A stretch of DNA of 64,000 nt from Candidatus Aalborgicola bjergmarkensis (GTDB lineage Bacteria; Pseudomonadota; Gammaproteobacteria; Burkholderiales; Burkholderiaceae_C), in assembly GCA_016708725.1 (NCBI GenBank), contig JADJFE010000003.1:372001-436000 (forward strand), written 5' to 3'. Shown here piece after piece: positions 36,697-46,689 of this stretch. The position numbers were made by a program, and so were the translations under genes. Position 1 is the first letter of the stretch. The number at the start of each line of letters is the position of its first letter. The notes under the pieces are model-generated. The model worked only from the letters and a program-made list of their open reading frames with translations, was not told the origin of the DNA and did not search any database.

Positions 36697-37884
36697 TCAG
36701 TTTGATGGAACAACAAAGTTGGCACTGCCGCTAACCGCTACAGCACCAACCGGAACACTAGCACCAAGCGCAGCGGCAAACTGCGCGTAACTCAGGTTAT
36801 TGGCCGTGGCCGTCCCGCCAGCCAAAACGTTGACACCTAACTGGTAAATAAAGTTTGATGCACCAAGGACTTGCACAATGGCGCCATTGGAAAGCATGAG
36901 TTGCACGGCATTATTGAAGAAGCTGCTGGATGCAATCGTCATTCCATTGACCAACTGGATGACGTTGGTGCCTTCGTTGTCGACGATCTTAGCCGCCACC
37001 GCACCGCTCAAGGTGTAGGGGCTGATGATGTACGTGTCATTGCCAGCGCCCCCGTAGTAGGCATTGTTCCCAGAAGGTAAGAAGAAGTCATTGCCCTGGG
37101 TGCCTGGGACGGTGGACGAAACATTGCTGGCAATGCTCACCGTAGCACTGGCCGTATTTCCCGTTCCGACTGTGTTGACACCCGTCACCGTGTAGCTTGT
37201 CGCAGCCGATGGCGTAACGGTGCAAGTGGCCCCAGTGGTTCCAGCGCACGTACCGCCTGTCCAGGTGTAACTGGTTGCTGCCGGGGTGCAATTGGAGGTC
37301 ATGGTTGAGCTGGAGCCAGCGTTGATGATGGCAGGATTCGCACTCAGTATGCAGACCGGGGTGGCCGTGACACTACCCGTCACTCCCGCTTGCGTCACGG
37401 TGTAGGTTTGACCGGCAATGGTCATGGTGCCCGTGCGCGCTGCGGCACCAGTGTTGGCCGCTACAGAATAGCTAACAAGGCCATTGCCACTACCCGAAGC
37501 GCCCGCAGTGATCGAGATCCAGTTTGCCGTGCTGGTAGCCGTCCAGGCACAGGTAGATGCCACGCTCACACTGCCCGTACTGGCGGCAGCACCCGCTGAC
37601 GCGCTACTGGCGCCCAACGTGGAGTTGCATGTGTTGGTGTTAACCGTGACCGTGGCGCTGGCCGCTGCGCCAGTTCCACCTGCGTTGGTTCCTTTCACGG
37701 TGTAGGTCGTCGTGACCGTGGGGGTAACGATGCAGAAAGTGCCTGTCGTTCCCGCACAGGTGCCGCCAGTCCATGTATAGCTGGTAGCCGCCGGGGTGCA
37801 GGTCGCGGTCAGTGTTGAACTGCCACCGGAAATTATTGCGGACTGATTGGCGAGCAGTGTGCAGACGGGCGCATCCAGCCCCAA
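36697..37884 (-). pseudogene. BACON/PKD-like repeat surface protein, N-terminally truncated
   Basis: 395 codons remain open but the frame begins at a TTG with no ribosome site and no signal peptide, immediately at the junction with a phage gene fragment. Two copies of a TATCTPAATSYTWTGGTCAG segment flank a BACON-type domain (ASTCAWTATSTANWISITAG, ending TMTIAGQTYTVTQAG). A hemolysin-like C-terminal half follows (GNDFFLPSGNNAYYGGAGND, then FVVPSN). It is Thr/Ala/Ser rich and looks like the C-terminal part of a large secreted or cell-surface protein. The N-terminus has been lost at about 37890. Confidence 0.65.
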
Positions 37885-37905
37885 TCACGACAAGCTGCGT
37901 GGGCA

Positions 37906-38541
37906 GTGGAAAATGTTGGGATGCTGGAGACAACACTACGCGATATGAATTTCTGGGGCCAGCGCCCTGGACTACGCGATTTACCGCCTGTGCCTGTAGT
38001 TGAGCTAACCGGCGAGGAGTTTGGGATTGGTCTGCGGCACGCTGAGATTGTGAATGCAGCAAACAAACACATGCGCTTATTGCAAAAAAGTGCAGGGCTT
38101 GCCAATGCAGATACTGGATGGCTGTTACGCATAAACAAGCTGTCACGCAAAAAGATAGGTGACAACATTGAACAGTCGGACGCAGAACTAAAATCCGTTG
38201 CCGTTATAGATCAAATTGCCCGCGTGGCTATAGCTGCAGAGCGCCACGCTGATGATCGCCATGCGAATCCTGACGTGTTGGCCTTGTTTCGCCTCTATGC
38301 GCCTATGCTTCTTGATAGTGTGTTGTATCGGGTTCGTTTGACCGTAAAAGATTACGGAGACCCGAGGATGCTGCATGCGTTATCGGCACTTGAAATAGAA
38401 AACGCCCCGCTGGGAACACTCCCTGCCTACTCCGGCGCAAACGCGCTTCAGCAAGGTCAACCAACCACAGGGCGCAGCGTAAGTATACGCGACCTGCTTC
38501 AAACCGCGATACTTGAGAACGGAAGACCGTATGACATATGA
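37906..38541 (+). CDS. Phage polyvalent-protein C-terminal domain (LPD3-like) fragment
   Basis: About 211 codons from a GTG, with no good ribosome site. VVELTGEEFG, GLANADTGWLLRINKLSRKK, ERHADDRHANPDVLALFRLYAP, LYRVRLTVKDYG, LHALSALEIENAPLGTLPAY and TTGRSVSIRDLL match the large polyvalent-protein domains found at the C-terminus of phage MuF-like or tape-measure-sized proteins. The rest of that protein is absent, so this is a remnant that could still be translated. It joins the truncated surface protein within 22 bp. Confidence 0.5.
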   Translation: MENVGMLETTLRDMNFWGQRPGLRDLPPVPVVELTGEEFGIGLRHAEIVNAANKHMRLLQKSAGLANADTGWLLRINKLSRKKIGDNIEQSDAELKSVAVIDQIARVAIAAERHADDRHANPDVLALFRLYAPMLLDSVLYRVRLTVKDYGDPRMLHALSALEIENAPLGTLPAYSGANALQQGQPTTGRSVSIRDLLQTAILENGRPYDI

Positions 38542-38626
38542 GCCTCTTGCAAAACTGGCTTCCCACTTAAAGCGGGACAGCACGGCATTGCGACAGGCTC
38601 CGGGATACTTCCAGTCAAAGCCAAAA

Positions 38627-38828
38627 CGCTCCTGATACAATAGCTGCTCCCGCATACCCCATAAGGCTTATAGCCCGATTTGCCATGCAAAAATACCCGA
38701 CAACGGCCCGTTTTGATGCCTCATGGCGGCATCAGCATCGCCTTGGCCCGTTCTGAAGGAAAAAATTCAAGGAAAATATGGCTGTACGCCTTATGTACCA
38801 AGCGGGAGTAGCTATGTTTTTTGCATAG
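38627..38828. repeat. ~180-bp inverted-repeat element, copy C
   Basis: Same arms and interior as copies A, B and D, starting near cctgatacaatagctgctcc and ending tatgttttttgcatagac. The group II intron begins 16 bp beyond it. Confidence 0.8.
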
Positions 38829-38880
38829 ACAGCGCCGCAGACGATAGGGGTAGAGAAGGACGCCGTCCTCCCCTCCCTCC

Positions 38881-38912
38881 GAACCGTGCGTGCAGTTTTC
38901 CCCACACGGCTC
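38881..38912 (-). ncRNA. Group II intron domain V
   Basis: On the minus strand it reads GAGCCGTGTGGGG, then AAAACTGC, then ACGCACGGTTC. The stem GAGCCGTG/CACGGTTC with a GAAA-type loop and bulge is the catalytic domain V. Domain VI (GGGAGGACGGCGTCCTTCTC) follows and carries the bulged A region. Confidence 0.85.
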
Positions 38913-38929
38913 TCCAGTCAGTGGTTTCC

Positions 38930-40242
38930 TCATCGGGATTGGCTCGCTAACTGATAGGCTTGCGTCATGGTGAACAGTCCCAAGTTTGCGAAGTAAGCAT
39001 TTGGCCAGCGTGTATGATCTTCTCGGCATCGTCCCATACCCGGTCGTTTGTCCTGCGCGCAGTATCGCCCGTAGTCGCCTGCGGATAAATCCGTCCAGCG
39101 TTGGGAATGTGCGTCGGTGGGCATGTTTGAAATATCCAAACCAGCCTTTGATTGTCGGGGTGAGGTCTGCAACAATTACGCTCATGCTGTCGCCTCTGGT
39201 ACGAGCCGTCTTTTGGCGTATTTTGTCCTTGAACCCTTGCAGGCTCTTCTTCCTCACCCAGCGCCTGCCTGCCTCAAACCGGTAGCCCAGAAACTCGAAA
39301 CCTTGCCCATCTACCAGACAGTCTCCTGCATGGGTCTTGTCCGGGTGTAGGCTTAGGCCGTTTTCTTCTACCCACGCTTTGACTTCTTCCAGCGCCTTAT
39401 GCGCTTGTGGCGCACTTTTGCACAAAATCACAAAGTCGTCTGCGTAGCGCACCATTTTGTAGCCTGACCCTGTCATTTTCACATCCAAAGGATGCAGATA
39501 CAGATTGGCCAGCAGCGGGCTGATGACAGCCTTGCGGGGTGCCTGCCGTTGGTGTCCATCGCTCTGCTTCCTTGACAATGTCCTGACAAAGCCAGCTATC
39601 GAGCAGTTCCAGCAATTTGCCATCGCTGATGTGCGCCCGAATCCTGGTTCTTAGCAGTTCGTGCGGAATACTGTCGAAGTAGCCCTTGATGTCGGCATCG
39701 ACCACGTGGGTGTAGCCTTGCTTCAGGTACGCATCAACTTCCCGCAGCGCATCCTTGCAGCCTTTGCCAGGGCGAAATCCGTAACTCATGGGTAGAAACT
39801 CCCACTCAAAGATCGGCTCAATCACCATTTTCACCGCCGTTTGGACGATTCTGTCTTTAACGGTGGGTATCCCCAGTGGACGCGTTTTACCGCCGGCCTT
39901 GGGTATTTCCACACGTTTGACTGCCTGGGGTTGATACCTTCCTTGTTCGAGGTCTTTCGCCAGTTCGTTCAGATATACCAGTTCTTTGGCTGCAAACATT
40001 TCAACACTTTGTCGGTCTATTCCTGCTGCCCCTTTGTTGGCTTGAACTTGCGCCCACGCCGCTTGCAGAGTGCTTGGTCGATAGACCTTGTCGATCAAAC
40101 TGAACCATTTACTTCCTTTGACGCCGTTACCCAGCGCCGCCAACATACGCTCTGTCCAGATAGTACGATCCACCCATCTCCATTCGGCTGGGACGGATTC
40201 AGTTTGTTTAGCCATTTCTGGCACTGGCACTAATTCGCTCAT
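38930..40242 (-). pseudogene. ltrA: Group II intron reverse transcriptase/maturase, frameshifted
   Basis: From ATG 40242 the protein runs through the RT domain (KGAAGIDRQSVEMF, PKAGGKTRPLGIP, MSYGFRPGKGCKDAL, VVDADIKGYFDSIPH) to GTPQG, where 2 nt are missing near 39530. The next frame carries SPLLANLYLHPLD, the catalytic YADDFVIL, and the X domain (GFEFLGYRF, IKGWFGYFKH). A second shift near 39050 moves to the frame ending RWPNAYFANLGLF and TAG at 38930. Two frameshifts mean it cannot be translated as one protein unless these are sequencing errors. Confidence 0.85.
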
Positions 40243-40780
40243 GCTCTCGCTCTCTCTGAATTTCACGTTTCCACTTTCCTACCACCCTTCCCTGGCGCGG
40301 CTTTCCTACTCCGCGTTTCTCAGACTGCTGTCTGCAATGTTTAGGCGCGAGGGGCGAACCCCGGTTACTCAAACTCGCGTTTATCGGATCGTTTCCAATC
40401 CGTGTTGGCCCTGTTTGCTCTTGCAGCCCATCGGTACTACGATGGCTCTGACTCCTGCCTGCCGTCACCTCGGCTGACAGGTCTCCCCGCTTATCTCACT
40501 ACACCTTCTCAACGTTGCGCCTCCAACCACGTTATGCAACCCCGGCATCGCTTTACACGCCATTACAGCGTACCGGGCGAATTTCGGACTTCGCCATTTC
40601 CCCAGCAGGCTCGTCGTCACACGCCGCCGAATCGAGTTCGCTTTACTGCGCACCGCCAATTCGTCTCCAGTTGCTCTCCACCCCGCTTCGCAGCGACGCA
40701 GTTACTTTCGACTACAGGGCTTTGGCTTACCCTGACACGGACTTTCACCGTGTTGATGTAGCGCCTTCACGGGCGCACTG

Positions 40781-40820
40781 GGAGTGGCGGGAGCCACGAA
40801 TTCGCGTCTTCCGGCGCTCC
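40781..40820. other. Imperfect hairpin at the 5' edge of the group II intron
   Basis: ggagtggcgggagccacgaa pairs with ttcgcgtcttccggcgctcc across a central GAATTC, with a few mismatches. It directly precedes the intron 5' end. The uninterrupted relative at 50573-50587 has only the short aatgcgctcatt there, so the site differs at this point. Confidence 0.6.
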
Positions 40821-40866
40821 CACAGGAATCACATCCAGCCTGTACGGAAATGACAATGCCTTGCTT
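40821..40866 (+). pseudogene. 46-bp hsdM fragment beyond the intron
   Basis: cacaggaatcacatccagcc and tgacaatgccttgctt match 50588-50633, the first bases of the larger hsdM remnant. This locus is a second, shorter copy of the repeat-hsdM join, cut off just before the GGDEF gene 3' end. Confidence 0.7.
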
Positions 40867-40874
40867 GTCCCGAC

Positions 40875-42569
40875 TTAAGTTGGAAGCCGAATTCCGAATT
40901 CGGATACGTTCTCGACGACTGCGCCGGCAAGTCGTACTTGGTTGCGCCCGCCATGCTTGGCAGCGTAAAGCGCCGTGTCAGCGGCAATCAGCAGGTCGTC
41001 GCCACTGGCTTGGGGTGATTCGGCGGTGCAGGCGATGCCGGCGGAAAGCGTGACGGAAAACTCCCGGCCATCGTGCTGGAAACGTAAAGCGGCAAAGCGC
41101 AGCCGGATGTCATCGAGCACCTGGCGTGCAACGTCCTGGGCGCACTCGGGCAGGATGGCGACGAACTCCTCGCCGCCATAGCGGCCAATGCCATCGGCTT
41201 TGCGCAGACGCTGCTTCATCAGGTGTGCCAGCGACTTGAGCACGCGGTCGCCAACGGCATGGCCGTAGTTGTCGTTTACCGACTTGAAGTGATCGACATC
41301 GAGCATCGCCACCGAAAGCGGCTTGCCGCTGCGCTGGGAACGCACGAGTTCGAGCGCGATGGTTTCCTTGATGCGGGCGTGTTTGAGCAGCCCGGTCAAG
41401 CTGTCTTTGGACATCAGGTCGGAGAGTTGGCGCGAACGCGCGGCACGCACCCGGACGGCGGCCACCAGGTGCGCGTCGGTGATCGGCTTGGTGAGAAAAT
41501 CGTCGGCACCCCGGCCCATGGCCTGAAGCTGCACATCGCGGTCGGTTTCGGTCGAGAGATAGACGATGGGCAGACCGATCCATTCATCGTAGTGGCGAAT
41601 CACGGTTGCCAGGTCCAGCCCCGAGTAACCTGGCATGTGTATGTCCATCAGAACCAGCTCCGGGTGGAAGGCAGAAACTGTCTCGATGATATCCTGCGGC
41701 TGGTTCAGCACCGCCACTTCCATGTCGGCTGCGCTGAGCACCAGATGAAAGTGTTGACTTAGTGCGATGTCGTCGTCGACGATCAGCACGCGGTAGGGGG
41801 TGGCAAAGCGCGTCTCCAGAATGTGCTCCAGACGGTCCACCAGCCGTGGCACATCCACCGGCTTCATCATAAAGCCTTTGGCCCCAAGGCGCGCCGCCCG
41901 TACCCGAGACTGAAAATCGCCGTGCGCGGAGATAAACAGCAGTGGACAGCCCATGGCCAGAAAGGCTGGGCGCTCCAGTAGTTCCTCGGTCGCATTGATG
42001 CCCTCGTCGGAAAACATCACGTCCATGATCAGCATATCAGGCCGCTCGGTGCGGGCGGCGGCCTCGGCGGAGTCAATCCGGGCGAAGTGCCGTACGTCGT
42101 AGCCAAATTGACTCAGCAGGCGAGTCAGGGTCTCACCGAGAAGTACATCGTCCTCCACCAGCCAGACCTGGGTGCGCGCATCCACATCAGTCGGTGCGTT
42201 ATCGGCGTGCAAGGTGCTGCGTATCGGCTCGCGCAGGCCAATCGTTACGCCCAAGGCGGCAATTGCGTCGGCAAAACGGCATCGCTGCACGGCATCGCTG
42301 GTGCTGAAATCGGCGGCTAACCAGATCTGTGTGCTAGCCTCCAAAGCCGCAGCCGCACGGCTCAGGTCATGCAGGCCGAAGGTTCCGCCAGAGCCGGCCA
42401 GTTTGTGCAGGCGCCGGTGGATGTCTACCAGCAGCGGGCGTGCATCCACCTGATCTACCAGAGCTTGCGCCAGCACGCTCAGTTCGTTGATCTCCAACGG
42501 CAAACCTGCCAGATAGTCGTTGCTCAGTTTGGCCAGCCTGGCGCTGATGGTCTCTTGTAGCTCAGTCAT
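40875..42569 (-). CDS. HPt-REC-REC-GGDEF phosphorelay diguanylate cyclase
   Basis: 564 residues. The HPt domain has HRRLHKLAGSGGTFG (His about 55). Two receivers follow: VWLVEDDVLLGETLTRLL with LIMDVMFSDEG, and VLIVDDDIALSQHF with LVLMDIHMPGYSG and the late FLTKP. The C-terminal diguanylate cyclase has SKDSLTGLLKHARIKE, GDRVLKSLA and GRYGGEEFVAI, with an RKAD allosteric I-site just before it. It should make c-di-GMP under control of a phosphorelay. Its ATG overlaps the stop of the upstream response regulator by 8 bp. Confidence 0.92.
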   Translation of the reverse strand: MTELQETISARLAKLSNDYLAGLPLEINELSVLAQALVDQVDARPLLVDIHRRLHKLAGSGGTFGLHDLSRAAAALEASTQIWLAADFSTSDAVQRCRFADAIAALGVTIGLREPIRSTLHADNAPTDVDARTQVWLVEDDVLLGETLTRLLSQFGYDVRHFARIDSAEAAARTERPDMLIMDVMFSDEGINATEELLERPAFLAMGCPLLFISAHGDFQSRVRAARLGAKGFMMKPVDVPRLVDRLEHILETRFATPYRVLIVDDDIALSQHFHLVLSAADMEVAVLNQPQDIIETVSAFHPELVLMDIHMPGYSGLDLATVIRHYDEWIGLPIVYLSTETDRDVQLQAMGRGADDFLTKPITDAHLVAAVRVRAARSRQLSDLMSKDSLTGLLKHARIKETIALELVRSQRSGKPLSVAMLDVDHFKSVNDNYGHAVGDRVLKSLAHLMKQRLRKADGIGRYGGEEFVAILPECAQDVARQVLDDIRLRFAALRFQHDGREFSVTLSAGIACTAESPQASGDDLLIAADTALYAAKHGGRNQVRLAGAVVENVSEFGIRLPT

Positions 42570-42960
42570 GGCGTTTTGCCCAGATGGCCTTGACCTGGCT
42601 CGCCAGGGTCATGGGGTCAAAGGGCTTCGGGATGACCCCCAGCGCGCCTATAGACGTGTAGCGGATCACCTCCGCTGGCTGCACCTTGGCGGTCATGAAT
42701 ACCACGGGCGTTTGCGCAAGGGTGGGTATCGTGCGCAGCGCCTGCAACGTCGTGGGGCCGTCCATGCCAGGCATCATGACATCGAGCAAAATGATGTCCG
42801 GCGCGAAACCCTGTGCCTCGCGCAACGCATCCTGGCCCGAAGAACATATCTTCACGTCAAGACCTCCAACCATTTCCAGGGCGATTTTCGCCACCGCCTG
42901 AATGTCGGGCTCATCTTCGACATACAGGACGCGATTAAGGACGCCATTAAGTGCACTCAT
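42562..42960 (-). CDS. CheY-like response regulator
   Basis: 132 residues, a single receiver domain: VLYVEDEPDIQAVAKI, IILLDVMMPGMDG (phosphoacceptor Asp), VVFMTAKVQP and the late IPKPFDP. No output domain. Located between the hybrid-type sensor kinase and the HPt-REC-REC-GGDEF gene, it is the natural phosphate carrier between them. It starts 19 nt after the kinase stop. Confidence 0.93.
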   Translation of the reverse strand: MSALNGVLNRVLYVEDEPDIQAVAKIALEMVGGLDVKICSSGQDALREAQGFAPDIILLDVMMPGMDGPTTLQALRTIPTLAQTPVVFMTAKVQPAEVIRYTSIGALGVIPKPFDPMTLASQVKAIWAKRHD

Positions 42961-42979
42961 CTTGATAATTCCTGACTTT

Positions 42980-45181
42980 TCATAAGCCGACCGGGGGGCA
43001 GCTCCGGTTGTCCCAGCACCGGGACCCCCCTGGGCCCCAGGGCGGGATCCGCCTTTTGATTTGTGGAAGTTCCCGGCCCCCCCGGCCGGCGTGGGCCCGT
43101 GACTTTGCCCCAGGCGAACTACAACAACACACCTCTTCGGGGGTGGTCTCGTCAGGGGCTGACGAATTGAATGGGTGACAGGGTGCGGATGCGGCTAATT
43201 TTGGGGCACGGGCACGATCACGAATCGGAAGTTCAACCCAAAAGTTTGCGCCCTCGCCCGCAACCGACTCAAACCCGACCGATCCTCCCATGTGCTCGGC
43301 TAGCTCCTTGGTGATGGCCAAACCCAGCCCGGTGCCGCCCTTTTGCCGGGTATCGGTCGAATCGGCCTGGGAAAATTTCTGAAAGATACGGCCCCGGAAT
43401 TCATCTGGAATGCCAGGGCCGTGGTCGCGTAGCGCCACCCTGACCCGAGCGCCACGGCGCTCGACCGATACCTCCACCTGGTCATCCTCTGGCGAGTACT
43501 TGGCGGCGTTGGAGAGAAAATTGGCCAGCACTTGCTGCAAGCGCTGGCTGTCAATACATACCTCAATGCCATCGACACGCCGCACCAGTTCATACCGCAC
43601 CCGCCGCGCCGCGCCATAGCCTTTGTTGGCTTCCAGCGCTTGTTCTACCAACGGCATCAGGGCCAGAACCTGCATATCGAAGTGCATCTTGCCGACGGCG
43701 ATTTTCTCCATATCAAGCAGATCGTTGATCAAGAGGGTCAGGCGCAGGCTGTTCTTGTGCGCAATCTCAAGCAGGGGTTTTGTCGCAGCCGGTAATGCGC
43801 CCATGGCACCACCGATGAGCAGCCCCAGGGCTCCGACGATGGAGGTCAACGGGGTGCGCAACTCGTGGCTGACGGTGGAGACGAATTCGCTCTTCATCTG
43901 CTCCATCCGTTTGCGCTCGGTGATGTCGCGCACGAGGCCGACATACATGCGCCGACCATTGCGGCTAATCTGGGAGACTGCCAGATCCATCGGAAAAGTG
44001 TCACCATTCTTGCGTCGGCCAACGACTTCGCGGCCAATGCCAATCACCCGCTCCACTCCCGTTTTCCGGTAGTTTTCCAGGTAGCCATCGTGCTCGCTGT
44101 GGTAGGGTTCAGGCATCAGCATCTTGACGTTTTGTCCCACCACTTCGTTAGAACAGTAACCAAAGATGCGCTCACTTGCCAGATTGAACGATGCCACCTG
44201 ACCGCACTCGTCAATGGTGATGATGCCGTCAATCACGTTATCCAGAATGGCCTGGATATGCTGCGCCTGTTCCTGTAGCTGTTTTTCGCTATATTTTCTG
44301 GCACTGATGTCTTCGGCGATTCCGAGGTAGCCAATGATTTCACCCGCATCGGCACGCATGGTGGTCACTACCAGCGACACCGCAATGGCATGGCCATCTT
44401 TGTGGATGTAGGTCCACTCGCGCTGTTCTGAACCGCGCAGCTCCGCCGTTTCGATAAATACCCGAAAGCCCTCCACCGGACGGCCCAACTGGGCGCTGAG
44501 TTCTTGGCCCCGTGCCACCACCTCGTCCGGCTTATGGAGAATGGCGGGTGTCTGCTTTCCGATCATTTCGGCTGCGGTATAGCCAAGCAGACGTTCTGCG
44601 CCAAGGTTGAAGACGGTGATAAGCCCCTGGGAATCGGTGGCAATGATGGACACTGTGGAGGCCGCAGACAGCACGTTGGCAAGAAAGTTACGCGCCCGTC
44701 CCAATTCGAGTTGGCGCACCACTTGTCGGCCCAAAGCTGCCAGTGCCTCGCGTTGTTCAGCGCTGAGTTGATGCGGTATTTGGTCGATGACGCACAGGGT
44801 GCCAATGCCATAACCGTCAGGTGTCACAAGCGGTGCACCTGCATAGAAACGAATGCTTGGGGGGGAGGTAACCAAGGGGTTGTCGCAAAAGCGTTCATCT
44901 TCAAGCGCATTGGGAACCTCAAAAACTTCGCGTCCGTGGATTGCATGGCCGCAAAACGAAATGTCGCGCGCTGTCTGTGTAGCGTCCAGACCGAGTTTGC
45001 TCTTGAACCACTGCCGGTCGGCATCCACCAAGGAAATCAGGGCAATCGGGGTGCCGCAGATTTGTGAGGCCAATTTGGTGAAATCGTCAAACGCTGCTTC
45101 GGCTGGAGTATCAAGAATGTCGTAGTGGCGCAGGGCGTTGAGCCGCTTTGCCTCGTTGGCTTCAATAGGAGCGGTTTGCAT
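42980..45181 (-). CDS. GAF-PAS-PAS sensor histidine kinase
   Basis: About 733 residues from ATG 45181 ([20 protein letters not shown]); an in-frame ATG 78 codons earlier reads through parE DNA and is rejected. In order: GAF (about 15-165, [20 protein letters not shown]), two PAS/PAC domains (about 175-425), HisKA with [15 protein letters not shown], and HATPase with [31 protein letters not shown] and GTGLGLAI. After WVELPIRD the last ~80 codons are an odd Cys/Pro/Gly-rich tail encoded by very G+C-rich DNA (43000-43130). A frameshift or sequence error there is likely. No membrane segment is visible, so the kinase appears to be cytoplasmic. Confidence 0.88.
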   Translation of the reverse strand: MQTAPIEANEAKRLNALRHYDILDTPAEAAFDDFTKLASQICGTPIALISLVDADRQWFKSKLGLDATQTARDISFCGHAIHGREVFEVPNALEDERFCDNPLVTSPPSIRFYAGAPLVTPDGYGIGTLCVIDQIPHQLSAEQREALAALGRQVVRQLELGRARNFLANVLSAASTVSIIATDSQGLITVFNLGAERLLGYTAAEMIGKQTPAILHKPDEVVARGQELSAQLGRPVEGFRVFIETAELRGSEQREWTYIHKDGHAIAVSLVVTTMRADAGEIIGYLGIAEDISARKYSEKQLQEQAQHIQAILDNVIDGIITIDECGQVASFNLASERIFGYCSNEVVGQNVKMLMPEPYHSEHDGYLENYRKTGVERVIGIGREVVGRRKNGDTFPMDLAVSQISRNGRRMYVGLVRDITERKRMEQMKSEFVSTVSHELRTPLTSIVGALGLLIGGAMGALPAATKPLLEIAHKNSLRLTLLINDLLDMEKIAVGKMHFDMQVLALMPLVEQALEANKGYGAARRVRYELVRRVDGIEVCIDSQRLQQVLANFLSNAAKYSPEDDQVEVSVERRGARVRVALRDHGPGIPDEFRGRIFQKFSQADSTDTRQKGGTGLGLAITKELAEHMGGSVGFESVAGEGANFWVELPIRDRARAPKLAASAPCHPFNSSAPDETTPEEVCCCSSPGAKSRAHAGRGGRELPQIKRRIPPWGPGGSRCWDNRSCPPVGL

Positions 45182-45248
45182 GCGATTGGACTTTGGATAT
45201 ATTTTGGACTTTGAACAAAATGCAGAACCACCATTCAATCTCCGCCAG

Positions 45249-45524
45249 TCAGCGATCTTCGCGTGTGTGCCAAACCCGCAAAATGTAGACGGTCGAGTCA
45301 ACCAGTTCGTAGCGCATTTCGTAGTTACCGACGATGATGCGACGAACCTCGCGCGGCAGATATTGATCCAGTTGCCGTCCACTTTTTGGACGATCAAGTA
45401 GCTGCCTGGGTGCAACCGTCAAGGATTGTGCCGTGCGTGCTGCGGCGGTCGGGTTCATCTTGACCAGAAAGTCGTGGAGTCGCGCAACATCAGCTACAGC
45501 TTCTTTAGACCATTTCAGCTTCAT
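45249..45524 (-). CDS. ParE/RelE-type toxin, separated from its antitoxin
   Basis: 91 residues: [26 protein letters not shown]-like [21 protein letters not shown], and [22 protein letters not shown]. This is the ParE/RelE fold at full family length. Its ATG overlaps the iscB stop (TGATG). The matching ParD-type antitoxin ends at 49043, about 3.5 kb away, because an IscB element has inserted between them. Whether the toxin is still expressed is open; the promoter now lies 3.8 kb upstream. Confidence 0.88.
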   Translation of the reverse strand: MKLKWSKEAVADVARLHDFLVKMNPTAAARTAQSLTVAPRQLLDRPKSGRQLDQYLPREVRRIIVGNYEMRYELVDSTVYILRVWHTREDR

Positions 45525-46689
45525 CAGATTGCGCGTGAAACCCCGTCCTTTAGGGCGGGGAGGTAGAGCGCGGGATGCGAAGCATCCCTATGCTGCGGTG
45601 GCGTACCTGTCACGTCCGTTTTTGCCACCAGTGAATACCCGTATCCATCCCCGCGTTGCACGACTGTGCAAAAACGGTGCGATACGCCCTGAACCAAACC
45701 CTTGCGGGTTTGAATGTTGAAACTGCCAGTCGCCCGAACCGCAACCCGTCCGGTGTAAGTACCGGCTTTCTTTCCGGTGGTGACTTCGGCTTTCACCATG
45801 TCGCCGGTCTGAAAGCCGTGGATGCTTTTTGAACGGGTCAGGTAGCCGCGCACACAGCCATACTTGTCCAGCCGGGTGCGCTGGTAACTTCCACGACCCA
45901 TAGACTTGATGGATAGGGTCGGCTTTTGCCAATCCGTAATGCCGTTCACTTCCCCAACGCAGGCCGCATCCAGTGCATGGGTTTTTGGAATGCCAAATTG
46001 ACTGCGGTTGAACTTGGTTCTGCCGCCTGATGCGGTTTCAACTGCCAGCTCGGTGGTTTTGAGGGCATTGGTCAAAGCCCAGCGGGTTGCATTGACAGCG
46101 GCGGCATCCTTGAGTGGCCGTTTGGCTTGTGCCAGAACGCGCTTGAGTACGTCTGATCTCTTTGCCAGAAACACTTCAGCAGGCAAAGCGCCTTTTTTCT
46201 GATTGCAGCATTGGCAGGCCAGGGTGAGGTTGCTGATGCGTTCTGAGCCACCTTGGGACTTGGGGTGAATGTGCTCGATTTGCAGCGGCACGTCCTTTGA
46301 ACCACAGTAGGCGCAAGTTCGGCCCCACTTCTCCAGCAGATATTCCCGTACTTCGTACCCGGCCAGTGTGCCCTGTTGGTACTGTGCGCCCTCAATCTCT
46401 GGATTCTCCAGCGCCTGCGTATCAAAGCGTACCAGCTCCGTGCTGATGGCCGATACCGGGGCTAAACGTTCAAGGCGGCGCACCCAAGCCATACAGGTAT
46501 CAACCCGATGTTGCAGACTCGGTGCCAGCCTGCCTTTTTTCTTGTTGCCACGGTTAAGAAAGCGGGGCGCACGGTAGCGCAGCTTGCTACGCCGTAGCCT
46601 GCGGTGTGCCCGCCTTGAGGTGATCGCTTCGCTGATCTGCCTGCCACGGTGGTGTAGCTCGAACAGGTTTACCACGGCCACATCTTTGT

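Larger units (their letters stand above)
38844..40778 (-). mobile_element. Group II intron
   Basis: The minus-strand 5' end is GTGCGCCCGTGAAGGCG at 40778 and the 3' end is CCCCTAT at 38844, about 1.93 kb. Domain V (38881-38912) is followed by a domain VI hairpin, and the maturase sits in domain IV. The exon flanks can be checked against the intron-less relative at 50556-50640: the 3' exon CGTCTGCGGCGCTGT is shared. The 5' exon in this copy ends with an imperfect hairpin (40781-40820), which fits the preference of some bacterial group II introns for terminator-like hairpins. Confidence 0.85.

Noticed and set aside
38721..39623. Maturase C-terminus extending through domain V into the repeat element
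   Set aside because: That frame reads through the intron 3' domain V and VI RNA; the conserved RT C-terminus is in another frame ending at 38930.
42980..45415. An 811-codon start for the sensor kinase
   Set aside because: The extra 78 codons overlap parE DNA and resemble no kinase N-terminus; the GAF domain begins properly from 45181.
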